Numbered from the stretch's first letter, positions 25,118 to 33,764 are shown. The stretch: 64,000 nt of DNA from Acidobacteriota bacterium (GCA_016195325.1 JACPZX010000003.1:30411-94410), one strand, 5' to 3'. Made by a program: numbers and translations. The notes: generated by a model from the letters alone, not told the origin.

Positions 25118-25489
25118 ATGCTCGACCACGTCGTGCTGAACGTGAAAGACATCGAGAAGAGCCGGTTGTTCTACGAGAAGGCGCTGGCGCCGCTCGGCTA
25201 CGAGGTCGTCGCGGTCTTTCCCGGGTTCGTGGGCCTCGGCATCGGCGGAAAGCCCGATCTCTGGCTCGCGCGCCGCGAGCCGTTCCACACGAAGGTCCAC
25301 GTCGCGATCTCCTGCGCGAAGCGATCTCTCGTGGACGAGTTCTACCGGGTCGCGATGACCACAGGGGGGACGGACAACGGCGCCCCCGGCGTGCGGACGA
25401 TGTACCACCCGAACTACTACGGCGCCTTCGTCTTCGACCCGGACGGCAACAACATCGAGGCGGTCTGCCACCTCCCGCAGGGGAAGTGA
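25118..25489 (+). CDS. VOC-family glyoxalase-like protein
   Basis: 123 residues from ATG 25118 with GAGGAGGGAG upstream. LDHVVLNVKDIEKSRLFYEK is the first VOC half and FVFDPDGNNIEAVCH the second, ending with the conserved Glu. It is a different subgroup from the preceding VOC gene, so the two are neighbours rather than a recent duplication. Stop and next start share one base (TGATG). Confidence 0.82.
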   Translation: MLDHVVLNVKDIEKSRLFYEKALAPLGYEVVAVFPGFVGLGIGGKPDLWLARREPFHTKVHVAISCAKRSLVDEFYRVAMTTGGTDNGAPGVRTMYHPNYYGAFVFDPDGNNIEAVCHLPQGK

Positions 25490-26343
25490 TGCGCGCGCAC
25501 CTTCTCGCGGCCGTCGCGATGGGGGCGATGTCGATGGCGCCTGCGGCCGGGCCCGACTGCGGCGCCCCCATCGCGGGTACAGAGGTCCTTACTGCGCCCG
25601 TCGTCGTCCTGGGCGAGACGCACGGCACGCGCGAGATCCCAGAGACCTTCGCGCGCCTCGTCTGCGCCACGGCAGCCGCCCGCCCGGGAAAGACGATTCT
25701 GGTCGGGCTCGAGATCCCGGCGGAGGCCCAGGAGGCGGTCGACGCCTTCCTCGGGAGCGACGGCGCCGAGGCGGCGACCGGGAAGCTGCTCGAGCAGAAG
25801 TTCTGGAACCGCGAGTTCCAGGACGGGCGCAGCAGCGAGGCGATGCACCGCCTCCTCGGCGATCTCCGCCGCTTCAAGGCCGCCGGCCTCGCGATCGAGG
25901 TCCGCGCGATGGATCCGCCGGGCGACCTCGGGCAGGACGAGCGCGACCTCGAGATGTCTCAGGCGATCGACGCCGCCATCGAGTCGGTGAAGCCGGCGCA
26001 GACGCTGGTCCTCTGCGGCGACGTCCACTCGCGCGTCCAGAAGGGCTTCCCCTGGGATCACGCGGCGTCCTACATCCCCTTCGCCGCCCGACTCGCCGCG
26101 AAGCGCGAGACGATCGGGCTCAACACGTCGGTCGCCTCGGGGACGGCGTGGATCTGCATCACGGCGAAAGCAGAGGAGTGCGGCCCGAAGAAGGCCCTCG
26201 CCCGCGGCGCCACCGGGGATCTCCCGCGATTCGCCCTCGACGCCGCAGCCGCCGCGAAATCAGGGTGGAGCGGATCTCTCTTCATGAAGGAGGTCTCGGC
26301 GTCGCCTCCCGCACGGCAGGGCGTCCCCGGAACTTCACATTGA
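25489..26343 (+). CDS. Secreted Tiki/ChaN-like superfamily protein
   Basis: 284 residues. The N-terminus is a signal peptide. VVLGETHGTREIPETFARLV has the GExH motif, LVGLEIPAEAQEAVD has a second conserved Glu, and LVLCGDVHSRV has a late His, matching the catalytic or metal sites of the superfamily that holds ChaN, EreA-like esterases and TraB/Tiki proteins. The specific activity is unknown. Its start shares a base with the previous stop. Confidence 0.6.
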   Translation: MRAHLLAAVAMGAMSMAPAAGPDCGAPIAGTEVLTAPVVVLGETHGTREIPETFARLVCATAAARPGKTILVGLEIPAEAQEAVDAFLGSDGAEAATGKLLEQKFWNREFQDGRSSEAMHRLLGDLRRFKAAGLAIEVRAMDPPGDLGQDERDLEMSQAIDAAIESVKPAQTLVLCGDVHSRVQKGFPWDHAASYIPFAARLAAKRETIGLNTSVASGTAWICITAKAEECGPKKALARGATGDLPRFALDAAAAAKSGWSGSLFMKEVSASPPARQGVPGTSH

Positions 26344-26392
26344 CGTCGATTTTCCGGTGGAGCTCCGGCCGGGCCCCGCGTAGGATTCCGGC

Positions 26393-27445
26393 ATGAACGA
26401 GACGACGCTCCCCACGCGAGAGCTGGAGCGCGCGCGCATCACGCGCGACCCGGCGTACAACGGCATCTTCTTCACCGCGGTGAAGACCACGGGAATCTTC
26501 TGCCGCCCGACCTGCCCGGCTCGCACTCCGCTTCCGCAGAATGTCGAGTACTTCCCGACGGCGCGCGCGGCGATGGCGGCCGGTTACCGCCCGTGCAAGC
26601 GGTGCCGGCCCCTGGCCATCGACGACCAGCCGGAGTGGGTCGCGGCCCTCATGAAGGAGATCGAGGCCGACCCGTCGGCGCGCATCACCGACCGCACTCT
26701 CCGCGCGCGGGGGATCGATCCGGCCACCGCGCGCCGGTACTTCAAGCGGCACTACGGCGTGAGCTTCCAGGGGTTCGCGAGAGCGCGGCGGCTCGCGGGG
26801 GCGCTGGCGCAGATCCGCGAGGGGAAATCGCTCGATCACGCCGTCTTCTCGAGCGGATTCGAGTCGCACAGCGGCTTCCGCGAGGCGTTCATCAGGAAGT
26901 TCGGCGCCGCCCCGGGCCGCAGCCGGAACGCGGCGTGCGTGCTCCTCTCGTGGATTCGAACGCCGCTGGGCCCGCTCGTCGCGGGGGCGACCTCGGAGGG
27001 GATCTGCCTTCTCGAGTTCAGCGATCGGCGCATGCTCGAGGCGCAGCTCAGGACGGTGGGCCGCCTCTTCGGCGGGCACGTCGCCCCGGGATCGAACCCG
27101 CACCTCGTGAAGCTGCGCGCCGAGCTGACCGACTACTTCGCGGGAACGCTGCGGCGCTTCACCGTGCCGCTCGTCTTCCCCGGAAGCGAGTTCCAGAAGC
27201 GCGTCTGGGACGAGCTTCTCCGCATTCCGTACGGCGCCACGCGGTCGTACGAGGATCTCGCCGTCGCCATCGGGCGCCCCTCGGCCGCCCGCGCCGTCGG
27301 CCACGCGAACGGGCTGAACCGCATCGGCATCGTCATCCCCTGCCACCGCGTCATCGGCAAGGACGGCAAGCTCGGCGGCTACGGCGGCGGGCTGCGGCGC
27401 AAGCAGTTCCTGCTGGACCTGGAGCGATCGGGCGCCCATCGATGA
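26393..27445 (+). CDS. ada: Ada bifunctional DNA-repair methyltransferase/transcriptional regulator
   Basis: 350 residues. Cys37, Cys41, Cys68 and Cys71 are the zinc ligands of the N-terminal domain, with Cys37 the expected methylphosphotriester acceptor. An AraC-type helix-turn-helix follows (about 90-175). The C-terminal domain has IPCHRVIG with acceptor Cys317 for O6-methylguanine. It both repairs alkylated DNA and, when methylated, activates transcription in known Ada systems. TAGGAT six bases before the ATG, without a Shine-Dalgarno, suggests a leaderless message. Confidence 0.94.
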   Translation: MNETTLPTRELERARITRDPAYNGIFFTAVKTTGIFCRPTCPARTPLPQNVEYFPTARAAMAAGYRPCKRCRPLAIDDQPEWVAALMKEIEADPSARITDRTLRARGIDPATARRYFKRHYGVSFQGFARARRLAGALAQIREGKSLDHAVFSSGFESHSGFREAFIRKFGAAPGRSRNAACVLLSWIRTPLGPLVAGATSEGICLLEFSDRRMLEAQLRTVGRLFGGHVAPGSNPHLVKLRAELTDYFAGTLRRFTVPLVFPGSEFQKRVWDELLRIPYGATRSYEDLAVAIGRPSAARAVGHANGLNRIGIVIPCHRVIGKDGKLGGYGGGLRRKQFLLDLERSGAHR

Positions 27446-27504
27446 AGGATCTGACGATCGCCCTCGAGAGTCGCCCCGGCGCGCTCGAGGCGGCCGGCAT
27501 CTGA
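27442..27504 (+). pseudogene. Truncated ACT-domain-like stub
   Basis: An ATG overlapping the ada stop (ATGA) opens a 20-codon frame, MKDLTIALESRPGALEAAGI, then stop. The sequence MKDLTIALE-x-RPGAL is the opening strand and turn of many small ACT-domain proteins. The remainder is absent from the following 125 bases in any frame that I can see, so this looks like a gene that lost its 3' end. Confidence 0.4.
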
Positions 27505-27528
27505 AAGCGCCTCCACGCGCTGAGCCTC

Positions 27529-27556
27529 TTGACACCCCCGGGACTTGAGGTAATAT
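27529..27556 (+). promoter_or_regulatory. Strong sigma70-type promoter of the toxin-antitoxin-like pair
   Basis: TTGACA at 27529-27534 is a perfect -35, and TAATAT at 27551-27556 a close -10, with a 16-base spacer. It is the best consensus promoter in the window. It lies between ada and the toxin-like gene. Confidence 0.7.
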
Positions 27557-27561
27557 CAAGT
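27543..27561. promoter_or_regulatory. Palindrome overlapping the -10 box, candidate autorepressor operator
   Basis: ACTTGA (27543-27548) and TCAAGT (27556-27561) form a perfect six-base inverted repeat around a seven-base centre that contains most of the -10 hexamer. The helix-turn-helix protein encoded two genes on is the natural candidate to bind it, as MqsA-type antitoxins repress their own operons. Confidence 0.5.
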
Positions 27562-27631
27562 CGCCCTGCCACGGAGAGTCGCCCTGGCAGAGTCCGAACC
27601 GGTCGCAGGCCCCGAGGATGATCGAATCGTC

Positions 27632-27934
27632 ATGGAACGAGCCAGAGCGCTCTGGCCGATCAATGTTCGATTCAGCGATCCGCATGCGACCGCAAGAATC
27701 GCACGACTCCGCGTTTCGCCGGACCAAATCGACGAGGTCATTCGGGGCGGATTCGTCCAGTCGCGCCGATTCGAGAACGGAGAATGGAGATACAGAATCG
27801 AGGGCCGCACGTCGGACGAGCAGCATCTCGCGTGCATCATCACGTTCGAGGAGCAGCGACGACGACTCGTGATCATCACGCTCTACAGGTGCCGGCCACG
27901 GAAGCGAGAGGTTGACGAGGGAGATCGGTCATGA
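27632..27934 (+). CDS. DUF4258-like small protein, candidate toxin
   Basis: 100 residues from ATG 27632. VSPDQIDEVIRGG and the following strand-rich part with YRIEGRT and LVIITLYRCR resemble DUF4258 proteins, which often precede YgiT-type antitoxin genes. The frame stays open upstream, and CTG at 27584 with GGAGAG before it is a possible earlier start. It overlaps the antitoxin start as ATGA. Toxicity is inferred from gene pairing only. Confidence 0.6.
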   Translation: MERARALWPINVRFSDPHATARIARLRVSPDQIDEVIRGGFVQSRRFENGEWRYRIEGRTSDEQHLACIITFEEQRRRLVIITLYRCRPRKREVDEGDRS

Positions 27935-28446
27935 AATGTGATCGGTGCGGCGGAGTGCTCATCGCTCGTCGGACGACGAGGCGGTCTCCGTATCATTACC
28001 GGATCAGCGGCCTCGACAACGTTTTCCTGGTTGGAATCACGGTCTACTCGTGCGCCAAGTGCGGCAGCCGGTCGCCCGTCATTCCGCGCATCATGGAATT
28101 GCAGGGACTCATCGCGCAGGAGCTGACCCGCAAACGATCCCGGCTCTCTGGGCGCGAGCTGCGATTCCTTCGAACGAACGCCGGATTCCCGGCCCGCCAG
28201 TTCGCCTCGCTCCTGGGCGTCAGTCCGGAACACTTGTCCCGGATCGAGAATGGCAAGATCCGTCAGCTCGGAACGACGGCTGACAAACTCGCCCGGTTCA
28301 TCTCCGCGACGAAGGCCGACCGGGAGAACGTGCACCAGGAGCTGATGAAAATGGCGGATAGTCTTCGCAGCAAGAGATCCATTCCCAAGTCCAGGAATCC
28401 GACGTTTCTCATCGGCGAGGAAGGGCACTGGCGGTCGGCCGCTTGA
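27931..28446 (+). CDS. YgiT-type zinc-finger and helix-turn-helix protein, MqsA-like antitoxin
   Basis: 171 residues. Cys3-Cys6 and Cys41-Cys44 form a zinc site of the YgiT type. An Xre-like helix-turn-helix follows (about 73-125, with LRTNAGFPARQFASLLGVSP and LSRIENGK). The C-terminal 45 residues are a basic tail. This is the architecture of MqsA antitoxins, which neutralise a toxin and repress the shared promoter. The 27543-27561 palindrome is its likely site. Confidence 0.72.
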   Translation: MKCDRCGGVLIARRTTRRSPYHYRISGLDNVFLVGITVYSCAKCGSRSPVIPRIMELQGLIAQELTRKRSRLSGRELRFLRTNAGFPARQFASLLGVSPEHLSRIENGKIRQLGTTADKLARFISATKADRENVHQELMKMADSLRSKRSIPKSRNPTFLIGEEGHWRSAA

Positions 28447-28898
28447 AATCAACCGACACCACAAACCGGGCCTGGGCGATCTTTTTCGCGCGCGGCATCC
28501 TCGGCCTCATCTTCTTCATGGCCGGCCTCTGGAAGGTCTTCAACCTCGGCCCCGTGCAGCACGCGATCAAGTGGTTCGTCGGGCCGTACGCCGGGTCGAT
28601 CCTCCCGATGTGGTCCCTCTGGGCCGTGGGCGTGACCATCCCCTTCGTCGAGCTCGTCGCCGGCGCCCTCGTCCTCCTCGGGTGGCGGACGCGCGACGCG
28701 CTGGTGGCCCTGGGCTTCGTCCTCGTCACCGTGACCTTCGGCCACCTTCTCGCCGAGCCCCTCTACGAGTTCCACACGCACGTCATCCCCCGCGCGGCGC
28801 TGATGCTCTTCGTCCTCGTGATGCCGCGCGCGGACGATCGATTCTCCGTCGACGGCTGGCTCGCGCGCCGGAGGGCGCCGGGAAAGGACGGACCGTGA
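28443..28898 (+). CDS. DoxX-family membrane protein
   Basis: 151 residues from TTG 28443, overlapping the antitoxin stop (TTGA). Four hydrophobic segments are seen, beginning with ARGILGLIFFMAGLWKVF, which is the DoxX opening helix. The family is named for thiosulfate:quinone oxidoreductase subunits, but most members have no known role. Its stop shares a base with the start of the following hydrolase (TGATG). Confidence 0.78.
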   Translation: MKSTDTTNRAWAIFFARGILGLIFFMAGLWKVFNLGPVQHAIKWFVGPYAGSILPMWSLWAVGVTIPFVELVAGALVLLGWRTRDALVALGFVLVTVTFGHLLAEPLYEFHTHVIPRAALMLFVLVMPRADDRFSVDGWLARRRAPGKDGP

Positions 28899-29980
28899 TG
28901 AGACGATGGTTCCTCGCGGTCCTGGCGGCCGCTCTCGCGATGGCGACGCCCGCGGCCGCCGCCGATCCGGATCGCCATCAGAAGGAAGGGGACTTCATCC
29001 TCCGTGACTTCCACTTCGCGTCGGGGGAGACGCTCCCGGAGCTGAAGATCCACTACCTGACGCTGGGCGAGCCCGCGCGCGACAAGGCGGGCCACGTCAC
29101 GAACGCCGTGCTGATCCTCCACGGCACCGGCGGCTCCGGGAGGCAGTTCCTGCGGCCGCAGTTCGCCGACGTCCTCTTCGCGAGCGGCGGCCTCCTCGAT
29201 CCGGCGACGCACTTCATCATCCTCCCCGACGGCATCGGACACGGCGGCTCGAGCAAGCCGAGCGACGGCCTGCACGCGCGCTTCCCTCACTACACGTACA
29301 CCGACATGATCGAGGCGCAGCACCGTCTCGCCGTCGAGCGGTTTGGCGCGCCGCGCCTGCGCCTCGTGATGGGGACGTCGATGGGGTGCATGCACGCCTT
29401 CATGTGGGGGGAGACTTTTCCCGACGCAATGGAGGCGCTGATGCCCCTCGCGTGCCTCCCCGTCCCCATCGCCGGGAGGAACCGCCTCTGGCGGAAGATG
29501 ACGATGGACGCGATCCGCGAGGACCCGGGCTACGCTGGCGGCGATTACACCGCGCAACCCGGGGCCGGCCTTCGGACGGCGGTCGATTTCCTGATCCTCG
29601 CCGGCGCCGCCCCCCTTCCGCTGCAAAAGGAGCTGCCGACGCGCGACGCGGCCGACGCGTATCTCGCGAAGACCTTCGCCGAGCGGGTAAGCACCCTCGA
29701 CGCGAACGACCTTCTCTACCAGGTCGACGCCTCTCGCGAGTACGATTCGTCCCTCGCGCTGGAGCGCATCGCCGTTCCCCTGATGTGGGTGAACTCGGCC
29801 GACGACTTCATCAACCCGCCGGAGCTCGGGATCGCCGAACGTGAGGTGACACGGGTGAAGCGCGGGACGTTCGTGCTCATCCCCGCGTCCGAGGCCACGC
29901 ACGGCCACGGCACGCACACGTGGGCGGCGATCTGGAAGGACCACCTCGCGGAGTTGCTGCGGGAGTCGGAGCCGCGCTGA
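28898..29980 (+). CDS. Secreted alpha/beta-fold hydrolase related to homoserine acetyltransferases
   Basis: 360 residues with a signal peptide ending near AAAADP. ILHGTGGSGRQFL is the oxyanion region, GTSMGCMHAF holds the nucleophile Ser, NSADDFINP the Asp, and HGHGTHTW the His. The fold and the phrase LKIHYLTLGEP resemble MetX-like acyltransferases, but export argues for a hydrolase. It is co-oriented with DoxX and shares a base with it. Confidence 0.8.
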   Translation: MRRWFLAVLAAALAMATPAAAADPDRHQKEGDFILRDFHFASGETLPELKIHYLTLGEPARDKAGHVTNAVLILHGTGGSGRQFLRPQFADVLFASGGLLDPATHFIILPDGIGHGGSSKPSDGLHARFPHYTYTDMIEAQHRLAVERFGAPRLRLVMGTSMGCMHAFMWGETFPDAMEALMPLACLPVPIAGRNRLWRKMTMDAIREDPGYAGGDYTAQPGAGLRTAVDFLILAGAAPLPLQKELPTRDAADAYLAKTFAERVSTLDANDLLYQVDASREYDSSLALERIAVPLMWVNSADDFINPPELGIAEREVTRVKRGTFVLIPASEATHGHGTHTWAAIWKDHLAELLRESEPR

Positions 29981-30108
29981 TGGCGCTCGGCGCGTCCTTC
30001 TTCAGCGCGTTCGTCGACGCCCGCGCGATGCAGATCCTGAACCGCACCTGGGGCGGTCTCATCTTCTCGCTGGGGGTGTACGCGATGTGGGGGACGCTTC
30101 GGGCGTGA
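29980..30108 (+). CDS. Small membrane protein of 42 residues
   Basis: ATG 29980 shares its first base with the hydrolase stop (TGATG). The peptide has two hydrophobic stretches, ALGASFFSAFV and LIFSLGVYAMWG. I do not recognise it. Position and coupling make it likely to be translated, but length makes it a weak call. Confidence 0.4.
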   Translation: MALGASFFSAFVDARAMQILNRTWGGLIFSLGVYAMWGTLRA

Positions 30109-30156
30109 GCGCGCACGGCGCGTGGTAGATTTCCGCGCTTCAGGAGGATCGACAAC

Positions 30157-30612
30157 ATGACCAGCCGATTAGACATCGTTCCCTTGATCCTCGGAGTTCT
30201 CTCCCTCGCGGCGGCGACCTCGCCATCTGCGGCCGACGAGAGCGCGGCGCGGAACGAGATCGCGAAGCTCGAGGAGGCGTGGAACCAGGCGCACCTCGCG
30301 GGGGACTACGAGACGCTGAGCCGGCTCCTCGCGGACGACATCGTCATCCTCGTGCCGGGGATGGCCCCCATCGACAAGACCGGGGCTCTCAGCGTCTTCA
30401 AGGCCGGGCACATGAAGCTCTCGCGCTACGAGACGACGGAGACGCTGACACGCGTCTACGGCGACGCCGCCGTGGTGACGGGGCGGCTGGCGCGCACCCG
30501 AACGATGGGCGACAGGACCATGAACGACGACCTGCGGTTCACCAAGGTTTGGGTCCGGCGCGCGGGGGCCTGGCAGGCCGTCTCGTTCCAGGGCACGGCG
30601 ATCACCCCTTAG
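30157..30612 (+). CDS. Secreted NTF2-like (SnoaL/DUF4440-type) protein
   Basis: 151 residues with AGGAGGATC before the ATG. After a signal peptide ending near PSAADES, the domain opens with IAKLEEAWNQAHLAGDYETL and ends with RRAGAWQAVSFQGT, the cone-shaped NTF2-like fold. Such exported domains bind small ligands or act as esterase or isomerase-like enzymes; the activity cannot be given. Confidence 0.75.
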   Translation: MTSRLDIVPLILGVLSLAAATSPSAADESAARNEIAKLEEAWNQAHLAGDYETLSRLLADDIVILVPGMAPIDKTGALSVFKAGHMKLSRYETTETLTRVYGDAAVVTGRLARTRTMGDRTMNDDLRFTKVWVRRAGAWQAVSFQGTAITP

Positions 30613-30635
30613 GCGGCCCCGCCCGCGAGGAGACA

Positions 30636-31277
30636 TTGGAGAGAGAGACCGGCCGCGTCGAGGCGTTCAGTGACGGCGTCTTCGCCATCGCCATCACGCT
30701 CCTGATCCTCGAGATCCGCGTCCCAGAGCTGGCGGAGGGAGCGGGGAATCGAAGCCTGTGGGCGGCGCTCGCCCACCTGTGGCCGTCGTTCCTCGCCTTC
30801 GCCTTCAGCTTCTTCGTGATCCTCGTGATGTGGATCAACCACCACGAGTTCATGCGCTGGGTGCGCGCCGTCGACTACCCGTTCCTCTTCTCGAACGGGC
30901 TCGTCCTGCTCATGGTGACCTTCGTTCCTTTTCCGACCGCCGTCGTCGCGCGGCACCTCGGGACCGAGGCTGGAAACACCGCGGTCGCCTTCTACTGCGG
31001 GACATTCCTCGCCGTGAGCTTCGCCTTCCTGGCTCTTTTCCTCTCGGTGACGATCAGGCGGCGCCTCGTGCGCGAGGAAGTTGCCGACGAGGCGATCGAT
31101 CGCGTCCGTAGCGCCTATCGCGCGGGCCCCGTCGTCTACGCCCTCGCGACGGTCCTCTCGCTGTGGAGCGCGACGCTCGGGCTCCTCCTCTGCGGGTCGC
31201 TCTGGATCCTCTGGACCCGGCTCTGCTATCACGCTCAGGACGGTGCTCCAACCGTGCGTGCGGCGCGCGCCGGGTGA
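30636..31277 (+). CDS. TMEM175-like (DUF1211) potassium channel subunit
   Basis: 213 residues from TTG 30636, chosen for GAGGAGA upstream. The first helix has FSDGVFAIAITLLIL, the FSD-x3-AI signature of the TMEM175 family, in which the first helix lines a potassium-selective pore. Six hydrophobic segments are present. Bacterial members form tetramers of single six-helix units. It is separated from the NTF2-like gene by 23 bases. Confidence 0.83.
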   Translation: MERETGRVEAFSDGVFAIAITLLILEIRVPELAEGAGNRSLWAALAHLWPSFLAFAFSFFVILVMWINHHEFMRWVRAVDYPFLFSNGLVLLMVTFVPFPTAVVARHLGTEAGNTAVAFYCGTFLAVSFAFLALFLSVTIRRRLVREEVADEAIDRVRSAYRAGPVVYALATVLSLWSATLGLLLCGSLWILWTRLCYHAQDGAPTVRAARAG

Positions 31278-31281
31278 CTCG

Positions 31282-32049
31282 ATGATCCGCGTCTGCCTCG
31301 CCGGGATCACCGGATGGATCGGGAGACCGCTCGCCGCCGCGATCGCGGAGACGGAGGACGTGCGGCTCGTCGCCGCCGTCGCCCGGCGCGCGGCCGGATC
31401 GCACGAGGGGGGCGTCGTCGTCAGCGGGACGATCGCCGAGGCGATGGCGACCCCGTTCGACGTCCTCGTCGAGTACACGGGGGCCGGCAGCGTGCGGGAG
31501 CACGCGCTCGCGGCGATCGACGCCGGGCGCCGCGTCGTCATCGGCAGCTCGGGCCTCACGACCGCAGAGCTCGCGGAGATCGACAAGCTCGCGCGCCTCC
31601 GCGGCGTCGGCGTCGTGGCCGTGGGGAATTTCGCGATTTCGGCGGCGCTCCTCCAGCGTTTCGCCGTCGAGGCGGCGAGGCACTTCGCCTCCTGGGAGAT
31701 CGTCGACTCGGCCGGGGCCGGGAAGGTCGACGCGCCGAGCGGCATGGCCCGGGAGCTGGCGTGGCGCCTCTCCGAGATCCACGCGCCCGACCCCGGGGTG
31801 CCGATCGACGGAACACTTGGGGACCGGGAGGCGCGGGGCGCCTCGATCGACGGCTCGCGCGTCCACTCGCTCCGGCTGCCCGGCCACACCATCGGCCTCG
31901 AGATCCGGTTCGGGAAGCCCGACGAGCGGCTCACGATTCAGTACGATGGCGGCCCGGGCGCCGGCCCGTACATCGGCGGGACGATCCTGGCGATCCGCAA
32001 GGTCTTCGAAGTCACCGGACTGGTCCGAGGGCTGGACCGGCTCCTCTGA
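31282..32049 (+). CDS. DapB-like dihydrodipicolinate reductase lacking the catalytic histidine
   Basis: 255 residues. The N-terminal Rossmann loop is LAGITGWIGRPL. The substrate motif KVDAPSG is at residues 148-154, but the HHxH stretch that precedes it in DapB is replaced: residues 142-148 read DSAGAGK, so the usual catalytic His is Ala144. The C-terminus (GTILAIRKVFEVTGLVRGLD) is normal. It may be a divergent DapB of lysine synthesis or a related reductase. It starts four bases after the channel gene. Confidence 0.7.
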   Translation: MIRVCLAGITGWIGRPLAAAIAETEDVRLVAAVARRAAGSHEGGVVVSGTIAEAMATPFDVLVEYTGAGSVREHALAAIDAGRRVVIGSSGLTTAELAEIDKLARLRGVGVVAVGNFAISAALLQRFAVEAARHFASWEIVDSAGAGKVDAPSGMARELAWRLSEIHAPDPGVPIDGTLGDREARGASIDGSRVHSLRLPGHTIGLEIRFGKPDERLTIQYDGGPGAGPYIGGTILAIRKVFEVTGLVRGLDRLL

Positions 32050-32059
32050 GAGGCATTCG

Positions 32060-32404
32060 ATGAAGACGACGACCCTGACGACCGCGTTCCTTCTCGTCTG
32101 CTCCAACGTCTTCATGACGTTCGCCTGGTACGCGCACCTCCGGAACCTCCGGGCGAAGCCGTGGCTCATCGCGGTCGCGGCGAGCTGGGGGATCGCCTTC
32201 TTCGAGTACCTCCTCCAGGTGCCGGCGAACCGGATCGGCTACGCCGATCTCTCGCTGGCTCAGCTCAAGATCCTCCAGGAGGTGATCACGCTCGCCGTCT
32301 TCGTGCCGTTCGCGATTCTCTACATGAAGCAGCCGCTCAAGCTCGACTTCCTCTGGGCCGGGATGTGTCTGATGGGGGCCGTCTACTTCATGTTCCGTTC
32401 GTGA
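32060..32404 (+). CDS. DMT-superfamily small membrane protein (DUF486)
   Basis: 114 residues with four hydrophobic segments. FLLVCSNVFMTFAWYAHL opens the protein, and the second half has QLKILQEVITLAVF, both typical for DUF486. These single four-helix proteins resemble half of a drug/metabolite transporter. No substrate is known. Its stop overlaps the permease start (GTGA). Confidence 0.8.
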   Translation: MKTTTLTTAFLLVCSNVFMTFAWYAHLRNLRAKPWLIAVAASWGIAFFEYLLQVPANRIGYADLSLAQLKILQEVITLAVFVPFAILYMKQPLKLDFLWAGMCLMGAVYFMFRS

Positions 32405-33687
32405 AGGACGAAGGGCTCCTCCGGGTCGTCGGGCCGATCGGGCTCGCGGCGGGGATCGTCAACAGCGTCATCGCAGCCGGCATCTTCACCCTTCCGTCCG
32501 CGCTCGCGCGCGACCTCGGGAGCGCGGCCCCCGTCGCGTACCTCGCCGCGGCGGGGATCATGGCGTGCGTCACGATCTCCTTCGCCCGCGCCGGGAAGCT
32601 CGTGGCGCAGAGCGGCGGCTGCTACGCGTACGCCGACGCCGCCTTCGGCCCCTTCACCGGCTACCTGACCGGCATCGTGCTGTGGCTCTCGAACATCCTG
32701 TCGAGCGCGGGGATCTCGGCCGGTCTCCTCGACATCGCGGCCCTCCCCTTCCCTGCGCTCGCTCGCCCTCTGGCGCGCGGCGCGGTCATCGTTCTGCTCT
32801 ACGCCCTCTTCGCAGCCATCAACCTGAAGGGGGTTCGGGCGGGGTCGCGCGTCGCGACGGTGGCGGCGGCGCTGAAGCTCGGTGCGCTCGCGGTCTTCGT
32901 CCTCCTCGGCGCCTCGCTCGTCGACCCCGCGAACCTCGCGTGGGGCGCCGCTCCGGCGATCTCCTCCGTCGGGCGCGGCGTCATCCTCGCCATCTTCGCC
33001 CTCTCCGGGATGGAGATCGCCCTCGGCGCCAGCGGCGAGGTGCGGGATCCCGCCGTGACGATCCCCCGCGCGCTGGGAATCGCGATCCCCGCGATCGTCC
33101 TCGTCTACCTCGCGATCCAGATCGTGGCGCAGGGGATCCTCGGCCCCGACCTCGCGGCGTCCTCGGCCCCTCTCGCCGACGCCCTCGGGCGGGTCTCCGG
33201 CTCCGGCCGGAGCTTCATCGTCGGCGCGGCGATCGTCTCGATGGGGGGATGGCTCGCGAGCGACCTGCTCGGATCGTCGCGCGTCCTCTTCGCCTTCGGG
33301 CGCGCGGGGATGCTTCCGCGGGCGCTCGGCGCGGTGCACCCGGGGACGCGCGTCCCGCACGTCGCCGTCACGTCCCACGCGATCATCGCGTGCCTCCTCG
33401 CGCTCTCGGGGACCTTCGAGACGCTGATCATCCTCTCGAGCGTCGCCACGATCTTCCTGTACATTTCGTGCAGCGCCGCCTCGATCCGCCTCGACCGGCG
33501 CGCGGGGGTCGCGCGGAGCCCTCTCCGGGGGACGCTCCGCGACGCCGTCCCCGCCGCCGCCATCGCCGCGCTCGCCGGCGTCCTCTTCACGACGACGCCG
33601 GCCGAGATCCTCGCGATCTCCGCCACGCTCCTCGCGGCGGCGATCCTGTACGGCCTGGCCCCCGGCCTGCGGGCCTCCCGGGGCTGA
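32401..33687 (+). CDS. APC-family amino acid permease
   Basis: 428 residues from GTG 32401. GIVNSVIAAGIFTLPSALA is the first helix with the unwound GSGIF-like site here reading AAGIF. About twelve helices follow, and SGMEIALGASGEV is the helix 6 region. The carrier probably takes up an amino acid or amine. It is translationally coupled to the DUF486 gene. Confidence 0.85.
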   Translation: MKDEGLLRVVGPIGLAAGIVNSVIAAGIFTLPSALARDLGSAAPVAYLAAAGIMACVTISFARAGKLVAQSGGCYAYADAAFGPFTGYLTGIVLWLSNILSSAGISAGLLDIAALPFPALARPLARGAVIVLLYALFAAINLKGVRAGSRVATVAAALKLGALAVFVLLGASLVDPANLAWGAAPAISSVGRGVILAIFALSGMEIALGASGEVRDPAVTIPRALGIAIPAIVLVYLAIQIVAQGILGPDLAASSAPLADALGRVSGSGRSFIVGAAIVSMGGWLASDLLGSSRVLFAFGRAGMLPRALGAVHPGTRVPHVAVTSHAIIACLLALSGTFETLIILSSVATIFLYISCSAASIRLDRRAGVARSPLRGTLRDAVPAAAIAALAGVLFTTTPAEILAISATLLAAAILYGLAPGLRASRG

Positions 33688-33764
33688 AACCTCGTCCGGA
33701 ACGCACTAAGATGCCGGCTCAACCCACTTACATCTCGGGCGGGGATTCCCGGAGGTCGTGAACG

